64,000 nucleotides of DNA from Kribbella voronezhensis (GCF_004365175.1 NZ_SOCE01000001.1:5215403-5279402), one strand, 5' to 3'; positions 32,643 through 40,929 are shown, numbered from the stretch's first letter. The notes: generated by a model from the letters alone, not told the origin. Translations and numbers: made by a program.

Positions 32643-32960
32643 CCCACGCAGGCTCCTCCGTCGCCTGCTCCCGCCCGCCCTTCTCCGCGGCTCCTCCGTC
32701 GCCGCTCGCCGTGGTTGCTGCGGGTGCCACCCGGCAGTTGACCACCTTCCTCCGGGACCCGGTATCCCACGCAGGCTCCTGCGTCGCCTGCTCCCACCCA
32801 CCCTTCTCCGCGGCTCCTCCGTCGCCGCTCGCCGTGGTTGCTGCGGGTGCCACCCGGCAGTTGACCACCTTCCTCCGGGACCCGGTATCCCACGCAGGCT
32901 CCTCCGTCGCCTGCTCCCACCCGCCCGGAGTCCGCCGCTCCTCCGTCGCGGCTCGTGGTG
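32643..32960 (+). repeat. Dispersed repeat in a 123-bp tandem array downstream of tRNA-Leu
   Basis: Copies begin (CCCACGCAGGCTCCT) at 32643, 32766 and 32889, a period of exactly 123 bases. The first two are nearly identical over the full period, including GCCACCCGGCAGTTGACCAC. The third switches after about 45 bases to the GGAGTCCGCCGCTCCTCCGT form. Because 123 is a multiple of three, an open frame (32621-33208) runs through and encodes a 41-residue repeat, but I see no ribosome site and regard it as non-coding. 32961-33217 carries no gene. Confidence 0.8.
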
Positions 32961-33217
32961 GTTGCCCGCGCGATCACGTGCATGCCCACGATGGCGAGGC
33001 TTGCGACGAGACAGACGACCGATCGCTGCTCCTCAGCAAATCTGACAACTTTCAGGCGGTTGTCCCGGTGAAGTTGGGAAAGGTTCCTCCTGAACCGGGA
33101 ATCGGCTCCCTTGCTGACCGAATCCGCAGGCTTGACCATCTTCTTGAGTGCACCGACTGCAGCCTCAGTAGTTCGGGCCTCCAGGGTCATTGGATCCGAC
33201 TGCCGTAGGGGGAAGCC

Positions 33218-33649
33218 ATGAAGAATGCCGAGCTCGACAAGCTCATCCAGCAAGACCACGAAGCCTTGGCAGCTTTCTGCTTTGGCGACCCCGAGCCGAA
33301 GAAGCGGCTGTACTCGCACAGCGACGACACCACGTTGGCCAATCCGCTCGGGCCGCCGGCGCGTGGATGGCGGCAGGTCGCCGCAGCGCTGGACGCCGCG
33401 GCTGGGATGCTGAGCGACGGCGAGCCTACGAGGTTCGAGCGTATCTCCGAGTACGAGACAAGCGACATGGCGTACATCGTCGAGATCGAACGGACCACGG
33501 CGAAGCTCGGGGGCGCCGAAGAGCTGTCGTCGTTCGCGCTTCGCGCGACGACGATCTTCCGACGCGAAGAGAACGCATGGAAGATCGTGCATCGTCACGC
33601 GGATCCCATCACCACACCGCGCTCCGTCCAGTCGGTCCTGACGCCGTAG
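33218..33649 (+). CDS. NTF2-like (SnoaL/DUF4440) small protein
   Basis: 143 residues with the NTF2 fold pattern: N-terminal helix pair (ELDKLIQQDHEALAAFCFGD), DDTTLANPLGPPARGW, and late strands SSFALRATTIFRREENAWKIVHRHAD, ending with the usual WKIVHRH motif. Such proteins are small enzymes or ligand-binding domains; the substrate is unknown. ATG 33218 with AGGGGG upstream. It is the only gene between the intact tRNA-Leu and its partial copy, so it may have arrived with that segment. Confidence 0.85.
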   Translation: MKNAELDKLIQQDHEALAAFCFGDPEPKKRLYSHSDDTTLANPLGPPARGWRQVAAALDAAAGMLSDGEPTRFERISEYETSDMAYIVEIERTTAKLGGAEELSSFALRATTIFRREENAWKIVHRHADPITTPRSVQSVLTP

Positions 33650-33815
33650 CAACCTTGCCCGTGCCCGAGCCGATCCTGCCCGTCCCCGGCCTGTACCTCA
33701 GTGCCTCGGTTGCAGTTCGGCCGCGTTAAGTGCTGTCCGGAACAAGGTGCGCTGACGGGCAGCCGAGGCGAGATGGACCCCTGCGGATCGCCCGGAACAC
33801 CGGCAGGTCGAACCC

Positions 33816-33858
33816 AACCTCGCAGCCGAAAGGCATACGGGTTCGAATCCCGTCCCGG
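33816..33858 (+). repeat. 43-bp partial copy of tRNA-Leu(UAA)
   Basis: Identical over 43 bases to 32574-32616, from the last anticodon base to near the end of the acceptor stem. The acceptor end then lacks one G compared with the gene and the 5' half is missing, so it cannot fold as a tRNA. This is what an attachment-site remnant or a segmental duplication would look like. The sequence downstream of both copies is also related (see findings). 33650-33815 has no gene I can support. Confidence 0.9.
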
Positions 33859-33870
33859 CACCGGTTGTAT

Positions 33871-33940
33871 ACCCCACGCACGCTCCTCCGTGGCCTGCTC
33901 CCACCCGCCCGGATCCGCCACTCCTCCGTCGCGGCTCGCT
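33871..33940 (+). repeat. Dispersed repeat copy after the tRNA-Leu fragment
   Basis: ACCCCACGCACGCTCCTCCG, then CCTGCTCCCACCCGCCCGGA, then CCACTCCTCCGTCGCGGCTC. It matches the third unit of the array behind the intact tRNA-Leu most closely. 33941-34102 shares a CCGATCG...AGCAAATCTGACAA segment with 33019-33052 and holds no gene. Confidence 0.75.
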
Positions 33941-34102
33941 GTGGTTGCCGCCGCGGCCCAGCCCACGGGCGACGATGGCGACAAATCAGACAACCGATCG
34001 CCCCTGCCCAGCAAATCTGACAAATTTCTCTACGCCTTCAAGACGGGCCCCTTCCGGGCCCGAAGCGCGCCGGCGTCCGTCCGTTACGCAGCGCCTGGTC
34101 AG

Positions 34103-35137
34103 TCAGAGGTGGAGCCGCTCCGCCAGATTGGCGATCTCGATTGTGACCAGAAGGCGTCGGGTCAGCTCGCGGAACCCTGTGCGTGCGTTGACGGCTCGCA
34201 TCCCGGTGTTGGCGACGGCGGTGGTGCTGGACAGGCGACGCACGTTCGGCAACTCGTCTGCGAGCCGGAGGGCCATAGCGGCTTTCGCCCAAGTCGCTAG
34301 CCCATGTCGTCGGTGCTCACCTACAACGACTGTGTCCTCCTGGCCAACGTCGACGCTTGAGGGGCCAACCTCCACCGCGGTGAACGCCGCCACCGTGGAC
34401 GTGCCGGCGACGACGGCGGCGGTGACCCACAGTTCGACGGTGCGATCGGCGCGTTCGCGCTCACTCTGGCGTACGAGGTCGCGGTCCCAGGCAACGACCG
34501 CACCCGGCGGCAGATGGTTGTTTGGGGCATCGGCAATCGCGCGCTTTGCCAAGGCATAGGAGTCGACCAGGAGGTCCGGTGCGCGGCCAGACCAGTGCAC
34601 CAACTGGTAGCCGTCTTGGTCAGTAGTGGCGCTCCGCTCAAGGGCAGCACGGTCGAGGGTCGCGAAGTCCAGCACATTGATGACGAGTTCGTCACCGACT
34701 GTGGCGCCGAGATGGCGGGCATATCCAGCGCCGGATGTATCCGCGAGGACCGTAGTGGCGAGAATCTCCATACCCGCAGCCCGCTGGTCACGGACCACTT
34801 CAGCGAGAAGCGACCGACCGGCCCCGCGGCCACGCATGTCGGGCAGGACGTAGATCCGCGCGAAAGCCGTCTTCGGCTCGCCAGCGGCACGGACCTCCGC
34901 GGCACCGACCACCGTCCCGTCGAGATGACCAGCCCACCGAGCCGTCCTCGGGTCGGAGAGTTGCTCGCGGAGACGCTCACAGGACTGAGCAGGTGCGGGA
35001 GCATACTCTCCACGCTCGATCGCGCCCACCCTACGCATCACGTCGCTCCATGCCGCGAGCCGTAACTCGTCGACCTCGGGCCCCAGAAGGTCAGCACCAA
35101 CACCGGGAAGTCGCACAACCCCAAGACTAAACGCCAT
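34103..35137 (-). CDS. GNAT-family acetyltransferase with two GNAT domains
   Basis: 344 residues from ATG 35137 (seven further codons are open upstream). The N-terminal GNAT domain (about 60-160) has the acetyl-CoA loop VLPDMRGRGAGRSLLAEV (R/Q-x-x-G-x-G/A). The C-terminal domain (about 210-340) is weaker, with VVGEHRRHGLATWAKAAMAL and the late NTGMRAVNARTGFREL. This tandem layout is found in mycothiol synthase-like and related actinobacterial acetyltransferases; I cannot name the substrate. The 292 bases upstream contain no gene. Confidence 0.85.
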   Translation of the reverse strand: MAFSLGVVRLPGVGADLLGPEVDELRLAAWSDVMRRVGAIERGEYAPAPAQSCERLREQLSDPRTARWAGHLDGTVVGAAEVRAAGEPKTAFARIYVLPDMRGRGAGRSLLAEVVRDQRAAGMEILATTVLADTSGAGYARHLGATVGDELVINVLDFATLDRAALERSATTDQDGYQLVHWSGRAPDLLVDSYALAKRAIADAPNNHLPPGAVVAWDRDLVRQSERERADRTVELWVTAAVVAGTSTVAAFTAVEVGPSSVDVGQEDTVVVGEHRRHGLATWAKAAMALRLADELPNVRRLSSTTAVANTGMRAVNARTGFRELTRRLLVTIEIANLAERLHL

Positions 35138-35429
35138 CCAGACCACGGTTCGAACCACAACGTGCAGCGGAAGGGGGAAGTCGGCAGGCCACCGGACCGC
35201 CTTCTGTCATTGGAGGATCTTTGAGCGAACCGCCCGTAACAACTGCCTTGAAGCGGGCCAAGCCCCCGTCACCCGGGGCGCCGAACCCCTTGTAGATAAG
35301 GGGATAGGCGTCGTGTCGATTGAGCCGCCAAGGTTACTCCTGTCCATGGCATCAAGAGCGTCCTTCGCGCCTGTTCCTGAACGGCGTGGCCGGGCTGTGG
35401 CGTGGTTCAGACGGCCGTACCATGGGCCG
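35138..35429. other. Intergenic region between divergent genes
   Basis: No supported gene. A small hairpin CCCCTT-GTAGAT-AAGGGG lies at 35286-35303, with a GC-rich weak hairpin just before it. Promoters for the divergent GNAT and DUF402 genes must lie here, but none is clear. The open frame from GTG 35313 joins the DUF402 gene in frame, but its residues look non-coding. Confidence 0.5.
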
Positions 35430-36068
35430 ATGCTCTTCGCTCCTGGTCAGTCGATCGTTCGTCGCGATGTCCACCGCAATGGGATGATTGCCGCGGTGGA
35501 GAGCGCGCGGGTCGTGCGTGACGACACGGAGGCGCTGGTCACCTGGACTGCGTCCGGATCGGACTGCATGCTGCGCGGCACTCGGGACGGCGCGTTGATC
35601 CGGAGGATGTCGCTGGCGGAGCGGGACCGTACGCCGTCCATGCTTTGGCCGCGGCCTTGGGAAGGCCGGCACGTGCTGATCCGCACCGAACCCGAGGCCG
35701 ACCATTCGGTGTGGTGGTTCTTCGACCTGGAGATGCGGTTCGAAGGCTGGTACGTGAACCTGGAGTCCCCGGTACGCCGCTGGTCGGCCGGGACCGACAT
35801 CCTCGATCATGCGCTGGACATCGTGGTCGCGCCCGATCGCAGTTGGTCCTGGAAGGACGAGGACGAGCTGGCCGAGCGTGTCGGTCATCCGGCGTACTGG
35901 ACGGCGGTCGAGGCCGACCGCATCCGAGCCGCCGGCGAGCGCATCGTCGGCGACATCGAGGCCGCCCGGTTCCCGTTCGACGGCCGGTACACAGACTTCC
36001 GTCCCGACCCGTCGTGGGAACCGGCCGACCTGCCCCCGTACTGGGACGCCGAGGTGGCGTCCCGCTGA
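35430..36068 (+). CDS. DUF402 domain protein
   Basis: 212 residues from ATG 35430. DUF402 fold: early FAPGQSIVRRDVHRNG, HSVWWFFDLEMRFEGWYVNLE with the conserved acidic WYVNLE motif, then LDHALDIVVAPDRSWSWKDEDEL. Characterised members of this fold hydrolyse nucleotides or phosphate esters; that activity is not shown here. The frame is open from 35313, but the extra 39 residues look non-coding. Start choice is moderately sure. Confidence 0.85.
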   Translation: MLFAPGQSIVRRDVHRNGMIAAVESARVVRDDTEALVTWTASGSDCMLRGTRDGALIRRMSLAERDRTPSMLWPRPWEGRHVLIRTEPEADHSVWWFFDLEMRFEGWYVNLESPVRRWSAGTDILDHALDIVVAPDRSWSWKDEDELAERVGHPAYWTAVEADRIRAAGERIVGDIEAARFPFDGRYTDFRPDPSWEPADLPPYWDAEVASR

Positions 36069-36423
36069 TCGTCAGCGCCAGTCGCTGTTCCGGGCGTCGT
36101 CTGCTGCCGGCGGGTGCGCAGTGTTCCGAAGGGCACGCGTGTGGCGGCGTTGGGTGGCCGCCGCTCTCGGTCAGGCGCGGATCGGCGCGCTGGAGGGGTG
36201 GATGTCCTGTCGGTCGGGACACTCATGCTCACGTGATGCTGGGTCGGGCGCGTTTGGTGATGTCGGAAGGTGAATTAGGGCCTTGTGGGAATTGCGCGTC
36301 TTGGTTCGGGAATGGGGAAATGTGGCAATGGCTCAGCTGGGGGTGCCAGCTGAGCCGTTGCGGGGTGGGGAATTAGTGTGGGGCGTGAGTTGAATTCATT
36401 TGGGGAATTCGGCGACCGTGGGT
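36069..36423. other. Intergenic region with perfect hairpin
   Basis: 355 bases without a supported gene. A perfect 11-bp inverted repeat GGCTCAGCTGG-GGGTG-CCAGCTGAGCC (36330-36356) lies 68 bases beyond the stop of the I36 inhibitor gene. Read on the minus strand it is followed by ATTGCCACATTT and probably terminates that gene. The stretch 36250-36420 is locally poorer in G+C than its surroundings. Confidence 0.6.
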
Positions 36424-36906
36424 TCAGTAAATCTTCAGGGAGCTTGCCGTGTCGCCGCCGCCGTGGGCGGCGGAGCTGCCGGCGGGCATGTCATGGTGGG
36501 TGCCGTTGAAGCTGGCGTCGGTCCACCAGCGGGCCAGGTGGGAACCGCGGTTCGCCCAGGAGGACATCTCGTCGTTGAACCCGTAGTCGCTGAGGTGCGC
36601 GATCGACGTACCGGACGAACTCCACTTGAGCATTCGGCCGGAATAGCTGCCGTCCTGCCACAGGCAGACCCAGCCGGACGGGCAGTCGCCGAAGACGGCC
36701 GGGGACATCGACACGTCGACACCACCCGGCATCCGCATCCAGCGGCCGTCGGCGCTCAGTTGGCCACCCTGGGCGGCCAGCTTCTGGGTCAACTGGGCGG
36801 TTCCTGTGGATGCCGGTGCCGACGTCGCGGAGGCCGGGGAAAGGCTGATGGAAAATGCCGCGGCCGAAGCGGCGACGAGAGCCAAGGTAATTCGGGTTTT
36901 AGTCAT
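36424..36906 (-). CDS. Secreted peptidase inhibitor, family I36
   Basis: 160 residues. Signal peptide MTKTRITLALVAASAAAFSISLSPASA with likely cleavage after ASA (residue 27). The mature part has CPSGWVCLWQDGSYSGRML with two cysteines and the crystallin-like strands of the I36 family (SMPI of Streptomyces, an inhibitor of thermolysin-like metalloproteases), followed by DEMSSWANRG. Likely secreted and targeting extracellular proteases or muramidases. ATG 36906 with AGGAGT further upstream. A terminator hairpin lies past the stop. Confidence 0.9.
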   Translation of the reverse strand: MTKTRITLALVAASAAAFSISLSPASATSAPASTGTAQLTQKLAAQGGQLSADGRWMRMPGGVDVSMSPAVFGDCPSGWVCLWQDGSYSGRMLKWSSSGTSIAHLSDYGFNDEMSSWANRGSHLARWWTDASFNGTHHDMPAGSSAAHGGGDTASSLKIY

Positions 36907-37045
36907 GACTGACTCCTAGCGAGGGGCGGATACTAGAAACAGATAGTGCGCGAAGGACCACCGTCCGTCAACCAGTCACGCGGAAATTCTAGGTTCCGTC
37001 ATTCCTTGGCAGCGTGTGTTTCGTTAAAATTCAGCCGCTGGAGGG

Positions 37046-37540
37046 TTATTCGCCGGTTCGGCCGTCGGTGGCTTCTCGGAGGAGGTCCAGGTGGCCGAGG
37101 TGCCGGGCGGTTTCCTCGATCAGGTGGGTGACGGCGTAGCGGAGGGTGAAGGTCATTCCGGGGGATTTGGCCGGGGTGTCCAGGGAGTGCGCGGCGGTGA
37201 TTGCGCGGGAGCGGGCGCATTCGGCCTGGTAGTCGGCGACGATGGCGGTGAGGGTGTCGTCGGGGTCCAGTCGGAAGTTGCCGTGCGGGTTCTCGTCGGT
37301 CCACGGCCAGTCGACGTCCTCGGCGGCGAAATCGATGGCGAACCAGAAGCGTTCGACGCCGGTCAGGTGCTTCACCAGGCCGGCCGCAGTGAGGTCGGTG
37401 GTTCCGATCGGTCGTGCGAAAGCTTGCTCGTCGGTGAGGCCTGAGACCTTGTACGCCACGGTCTGGCGCAGAAAATCGAGCATGCCGCTCAGGGTCGCCC
37501 GCTCGTCCGCGCTTTCCGGCGGTCGCACTCGTTCGTCCAT
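37046..37540 (-). CDS. DinB-family protein (DUF664)
   Basis: 164 residues from ATG 37540. A four-helix DinB bundle: ERATLSGMLDFLRQTVAYKVSGLT, the metal-binding His in TAAGLVKHLTGVERFWF and the second pair in TLRYAVTHLIEETARHLGHLDLLREA, giving a putative His3 metal site. Actinobacterial relatives include mycothiol-dependent enzymes. Substrate unknown. The upstream 15 codons of open frame are not used because ATG 37540 fits the family start. Confidence 0.88.
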   Translation of the reverse strand: MDERVRPPESADERATLSGMLDFLRQTVAYKVSGLTDEQAFARPIGTTDLTAAGLVKHLTGVERFWFAIDFAAEDVDWPWTDENPHGNFRLDPDDTLTAIVADYQAECARSRAITAAHSLDTPAKSPGMTFTLRYAVTHLIEETARHLGHLDLLREATDGRTGE

Positions 37541-37617
37541 GGGAGACAACGTACGGCGATCGGCGGGTCTTGAGGTGGCTGGCAAAGTTGCGGTGGAGCG
37601 TTGAAAGTGCGGCCGTC

Positions 37618-38376
37618 GTGCGCATCAATGGGGAGGTGACTACCTACCGCAGCGAGGTGTTGACCGGCGCAGTACTGGGTCCGCTGGTGGTCTGCGCACT
37701 GCTGAGCCCGTTCCGGAACAGTTTCGACAACGCCAACGCGGCGTTGTTGCTGGTGCTGCTGATCGTCGCCGTCGCGTCCTTCGGGATCAGGCCGGCAGGG
37801 GTGGTCGCTGCTGTCTCGAGTGCGGTGTGGTTCGACTTCTTCCTCACCGTTCCGTTCAACCGGCTGACGATCGACGACAGTGCCGACGTCGAGGCCACGA
37901 TTCTGCTCGTCGTGATCGGCGCCGCGGTTACCGAGATCGCCATCTGGGGCCGTAGGCAACAAGCTCGGGCGAGTCGCCAGAAGGGCTACCTGGATGGGGT
38001 TCTGACCGCATCCCATGCCGCGGCGCAAGGGGCATCGGTGAAGGACCTGATCGACCAGGTGGAGGCGGAGCTGGTCGCAGTACTACGGATCGATCGCGCG
38101 CGATTCGTTGCCGGCGACAAGCGACCTCATGCGCCGCAGCTGAACCACGACGGTTCCGTCTCGCGAGGCGGCCAGGTGCTGAAGGTCGAGCGAGACGGGC
38201 TGCCAACCAACGCCGAGATCGAGTTGGTCGTCCAGCACGCCGGTACGACGAGGGGCCGCTTCCTGCTCACCGCGGCCGCCAGAATCACCCGCCCCGACCT
38301 CGAACAACGCCTGGTCGCCGTAGCCCTCGCCGACCTGGTCGGCGCCGCCCTCGCCGGCCAGCCCGCCACCCCCTGA
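37618..38376 (+). CDS. DUF4118 membrane protein (KdpD-like transmembrane module)
   Basis: About 252 residues. Four hydrophobic helices in the first 110 residues (VLTGAVLGPLVVCALL, ALLLVLLIVAVASFGIRPAG, FFLTVPFNRLTI, TILLVVIGAAVTEIAIW) match DUF4118, the membrane part of KdpD-type kinases, with the typical WFDFFLTVPF. The remaining 140 residues are soluble and GAF-like in length, but no histidine-kinase motifs follow. Probably a standalone sensor or structural relative. GTG at 37618 or 37636 could start it; neither has a good ribosome site. Divergent from the DinB gene. Confidence 0.8.
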   Translation: MRINGEVTTYRSEVLTGAVLGPLVVCALLSPFRNSFDNANAALLLVLLIVAVASFGIRPAGVVAAVSSAVWFDFFLTVPFNRLTIDDSADVEATILLVVIGAAVTEIAIWGRRQQARASRQKGYLDGVLTASHAAAQGASVKDLIDQVEAELVAVLRIDRARFVAGDKRPHAPQLNHDGSVSRGGQVLKVERDGLPTNAEIELVVQHAGTTRGRFLLTAAARITRPDLEQRLVAVALADLVGAALAGQPATP

Positions 38377-38412
38377 ACCGGCCGCCCGGAAGAACCACCC
38401 CCGGCCGGCCCC

Positions 38413-38444
38413 GGCGCCGTACTTGCCCATACAGGTACGGCGCC
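38413..38444 (+). terminator. Terminator-like hairpin after the DUF4118 gene
   Basis: Perfect 10-bp arms GGCGCCGTAC (38413-38422) and GTACGGCGCC (38435-38444) around a 12-base loop, 36 bases past the stop. It stands between convergent genes and could serve both. No T-tract. Confidence 0.65.
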
Positions 38445-38481
38445 GCTCCTGCGCGGAACGTCGATTGCGTCGGTCTGGTGC

Positions 38482-38862
38482 TTACGTCCCCGCCGCGGTC
38501 TCTCGTAGGTGCTCCAAAGAGAGGAACAGCAGTTCCTCAGCAGTTTGCAAAGATGCCTCGTCGGACACACGACAGGTAACGGCGTACTTGGCCTGTTGGA
38601 GCTCACCAACCGTCGGTCCGTGGAGTGCCTTTGGTACCTGCTCGTACTGGAGTGCGAAATCGACCTTGCCGGTCCAATGCGGGTAGGCGATCGCGCCTGT
38701 GGGCCGGTCCAGAAGGGTGTCGTGGATCCTGAAGTAGTTGGTCGGAACACCCGATTGGTTGACTGCAGGGACTGCGACCGCGGACATGAACCTGGCGCTC
38801 CTCACGAGTCGGTGGAGATACGTGGCGATCACGGGAGCGCGTTCGTCGATCAGTTGGGACAA
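38482..38862 (-). CDS. Hypothetical protein; possible 3' part of a frameshifted gene
   Basis: 126 residues from TTG 38862 or 116 from GTG 38832, neither with a clear ribosome site. It reads DERAPVIATYLHRLV, NYFRIHDTLLDRPTGAI, WTGKVDFALQYEQVPK, ending LFLSLEHLRETAAGT; I recognise no family. Its start region overlaps the 3' end of the upstream open frame by 13 bases. Adding one C at the C6 tract at 38882-38887 would fuse the two frames into one protein with a natural junction, so this may be the C-terminal part of a gene broken by a frameshift. Confidence 0.5.
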   Translation of the reverse strand: MSQLIDERAPVIATYLHRLVRSARFMSAVAVPAVNQSGVPTNYFRIHDTLLDRPTGAIAYPHWTGKVDFALQYEQVPKALHGPTVGELQQAKYAVTCRVSDEASLQTAEELLFLSLEHLRETAAGT

Positions 38863-39392
38863 GTCGAAACGCTGTTCAGGCGGGGGGTGTGGGGTCCTTG
38901 CGGCGGTGCGTGCAGCGATAGCGCTGCCTCGCCAGCTCTTAGATAGGCGTGCGCCTGGCGGTCCCAGACGGAGATTCCTGCCAGCTCGTACCTTTTCCAC
39001 CCTGTCGCGTTCACCGATCCCAGAAGGGCGTGCTCCTCCTGGGTCACCGTGCAGGCGACAGCGTGCTTCGCCAGGAAGGCCGTGAGACGGTCCCCGGTCC
39101 ACGGGACCCCAGCGATGAGCTGGGTGATGATCCAGCTCCTCTCCCAGACATGTTCGTGCTGGATGTGGGCCGGGACGTGAAGGTTGCGCGCACCGTCGGT
39201 GACATATCGGAGGTTGTACTTGGGATGAGGTGTCATCCCTGCCGCCTCCGTGTACTTCCAAACCGCTGTGTCGATCAGCTGACGGCGATGCCTCTCGCGG
39301 ACATCGGGCAGGGCGAGGAGAGTGCCCATCGCCAGTACCAGGCTCGCCTTGTCCTTGTCCAGGCTCGTCGGCGAGATGTACCGGTTGTCCAC
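38850..39392 (-). CDS. Hypothetical protein; possible 5' part of a frameshifted gene
   Basis: 180 residues from GTG 39392 (alternative ATG 39329). The sequence reads ISPTSLDKDKASLVLAMGTL, DVRERHRRQLIDTAVWKYTE, then WIITQLIAGVPWTGDRLTAFLAKH and AHAYLRAGEAALSL; I do not recognise the family. It follows the DUF6308 gene by 31 bases, so they probably form an operon. The last 15 residues (after HAPPQGPHTP) look unlike the rest and run into a stop, consistent with a frameshift at the C6 tract near 38885. Confidence 0.55.
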   Translation of the reverse strand: MDNRYISPTSLDKDKASLVLAMGTLLALPDVRERHRRQLIDTAVWKYTEAAGMTPHPKYNLRYVTDGARNLHVPAHIQHEHVWERSWIITQLIAGVPWTGDRLTAFLAKHAVACTVTQEEHALLGSVNATGWKRYELAGISVWDRQAHAYLRAGEAALSLHAPPQGPHTPRLNSVSTCPN

Positions 39393-39423
39393 TTGCTTGA
39401 GCAGGTCGGTGTTGAGCGCCGTC

Positions 39424-40119
39424 TCAGTACGCCGCCAAGGACGGGTTGCCCTGGGACTTCCAGGCCAAGATGTCGAGGAGGCGTACTTGACTGAGTCGGC
39501 CTGGGGTGTCGGTGGCTGCGTCGAGTTGAGCGAACTCGGACGGCTGGTCACGGATGTCGTTGGCGATCGCGGTGGTGATTGCGGTCATGTAGTCGGCCCA
39601 TGATCGCTTCTTGGCGCGAGGGACTGGAGCCTGGTCGCCGACGTAGCAAGCGCGGACCCACTTGTCATGCAGAACCAGGCATTGCGGAGCCTTGCGGTGC
39701 AGGATCTTCGAGAGCGTCGTGGCTTTCACGCCGCGTGGTCGGTTTTGCGAGTCGTCGAGTACTCCGTACAGCGGCCTCACCGTCGCTGCGATTTGTAGGT
39801 CGTCGAGGTCTGCCAGCGGGTGCTGCAGATGGCTGCTCGCAAGTCCTTCGTTGAGGGCAGGCTTTATGCGCTGCAAACCGTAGAAGGCGCGGATGGAGAG
39901 GCCGACATTCAGTAGCACCGGCGCGAGGAGGTCTGCGTCGGTGAGCTGATTCGGGAGGTTGTTGTCTCGCTCGTAGTCGTCGTACGCGGGGTACGCGTAC
40001 GGGCTCGAGCGGGTCTTGTTGTTCTCGGCGTCGGTGTAGTCGCGTAACCAGTCGACGGCGGTCTCCAGAGCGATGCGGACCTTGCCGATGTGGATCTCTT
40101 CTGCTGTTTTCCCACCCAT
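39424..40119 (-). CDS. DUF6308 family protein
   Basis: 231 residues from ATG 40119. Mostly helical, with DWLRDYTDAENNKTRSSPYAY, NQLTDADLLAPVLLNVGLSI and LHRKAPQCLVLHDKWVRACY, the pattern of the actinobacterial DUF6308 family. Function not established. The frame is open 16 codons further 5', but ATG 40119 is better. Two downstream open frames (38482-39392) probably belong to the same operon, making a small accessory cluster of unknown role. Confidence 0.75.
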   Translation of the reverse strand: MGGKTAEEIHIGKVRIALETAVDWLRDYTDAENNKTRSSPYAYPAYDDYERDNNLPNQLTDADLLAPVLLNVGLSIRAFYGLQRIKPALNEGLASSHLQHPLADLDDLQIAATVRPLYGVLDDSQNRPRGVKATTLSKILHRKAPQCLVLHDKWVRACYVGDQAPVPRAKKRSWADYMTAITTAIANDIRDQPSEFAQLDAATDTPGRLSQVRLLDILAWKSQGNPSLAAY

Positions 40120-40216
40120 GCCCGGCGACACTAGTGGCCGGCGTCGGAGGGGTGAAGGGGGCGGCACTCCGGGTTGAGTCGCTGGTTTGGGGTGGGTGGC
40201 TCATGCTTGGCCGGTG

Positions 40217-40777
40217 ATGGATGGGGAGATTGAGCAGCGGGTTGTGGGGATGGCGGTTCGGGCTGGGTTTCCGGTGCCGAAGGTGGTCAGGGCGCAATCG
40301 GATGAGGACGGGCGGTACGTCGTACTGATGCCGCGGAGTTCGGATGGGGTGTTGATGTATGTGACGCCTGAGGGGGCTGCGTTGCCGGGGGAGGTGCTGG
40401 ATCTGGTGTTTCTTCAGGAGTATGTGATGGCGCAACTTGGGTTGCGGCAGCATCGGGCGGTGTTGCCGGTGATCGTCGGGGTGCCGATCGTGGCGATGGG
40501 GATCGTGCTGAACTTCTTGGTGGGGGCCATGGTCGCGATCGTGGTGACGGTGGTGGCGATTCCGGTGGTCTGGAGCGGGTACGAGGCGGTCTGGAATCGG
40601 CGGTTCATGCGGCGGGTGGATCGGCGGCTGGCGGAGCTGATGGGGGCCGAGGGGTTCCGGACGGCGCTTGGGCAGTTGGCGGGGAGCCGGGAGTGGGAGC
40701 GGGGCTTCGGGTGGCTGTATCTGGGGGCTCCGCCGTTGCCGCCGGAGCGGTTGCGGTGGGTGCAGAACGCCGGGTGA
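40217..40777 (+). CDS. Membrane protein of unknown function
   Basis: 186 residues from ATG 40217. Two adjacent hydrophobic helices (about 84-125, VLPVIVGVPIVAMGIVLNFLVGAMVAIVVTVVAIPVVW) split a soluble N-terminal part (VPKVVRAQSDEDGRYVVLMP) from a basic amphipathic C-terminal part (RRFMRRVDRRLAELMG). Codons are rich in TTG and GGG, as at 5386-6854, unlike the housekeeping genes. No family recognised. Confidence 0.65.
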   Translation: MDGEIEQRVVGMAVRAGFPVPKVVRAQSDEDGRYVVLMPRSSDGVLMYVTPEGAALPGEVLDLVFLQEYVMAQLGLRQHRAVLPVIVGVPIVAMGIVLNFLVGAMVAIVVTVVAIPVVWSGYEAVWNRRFMRRVDRRLAELMGAEGFRTALGQLAGSREWERGFGWLYLGAPPLPPERLRWVQNAG

Positions 40778-40929
40778 AACGCGGAGCTGGTTGGCGTGCG
40801 CAACCGTTTGCGCCCGGCGGGTTCCGGTTGGGGAACACCTAGCTGATCCTCAGGCGTTGTTAAGGGTTGGCCCGTAGTATCGGGACACGGCCCACAGCGG
40901 GTCGACAGTTGGGTCATCAGGAGGATGAC

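Noticed and set aside
32621..33208. Repeat protein with 41-residue units after tRNA-Leu
   Set aside because: The frame stays open only because the DNA repeat period (123) is a multiple of three. No ribosome site, and the same repeat occurs elsewhere in other frames.
33816..33858. Second functional tRNA-Leu
   Set aside because: Only the 3' part is present, and the acceptor end has lost a base, so no cloverleaf forms.
32539..33858. Complete integrative element at tRNA-Leu
   Set aside because: No integrase, excisionase or replication gene lies between the repeats; at most it is a remnant or a segmental duplication.
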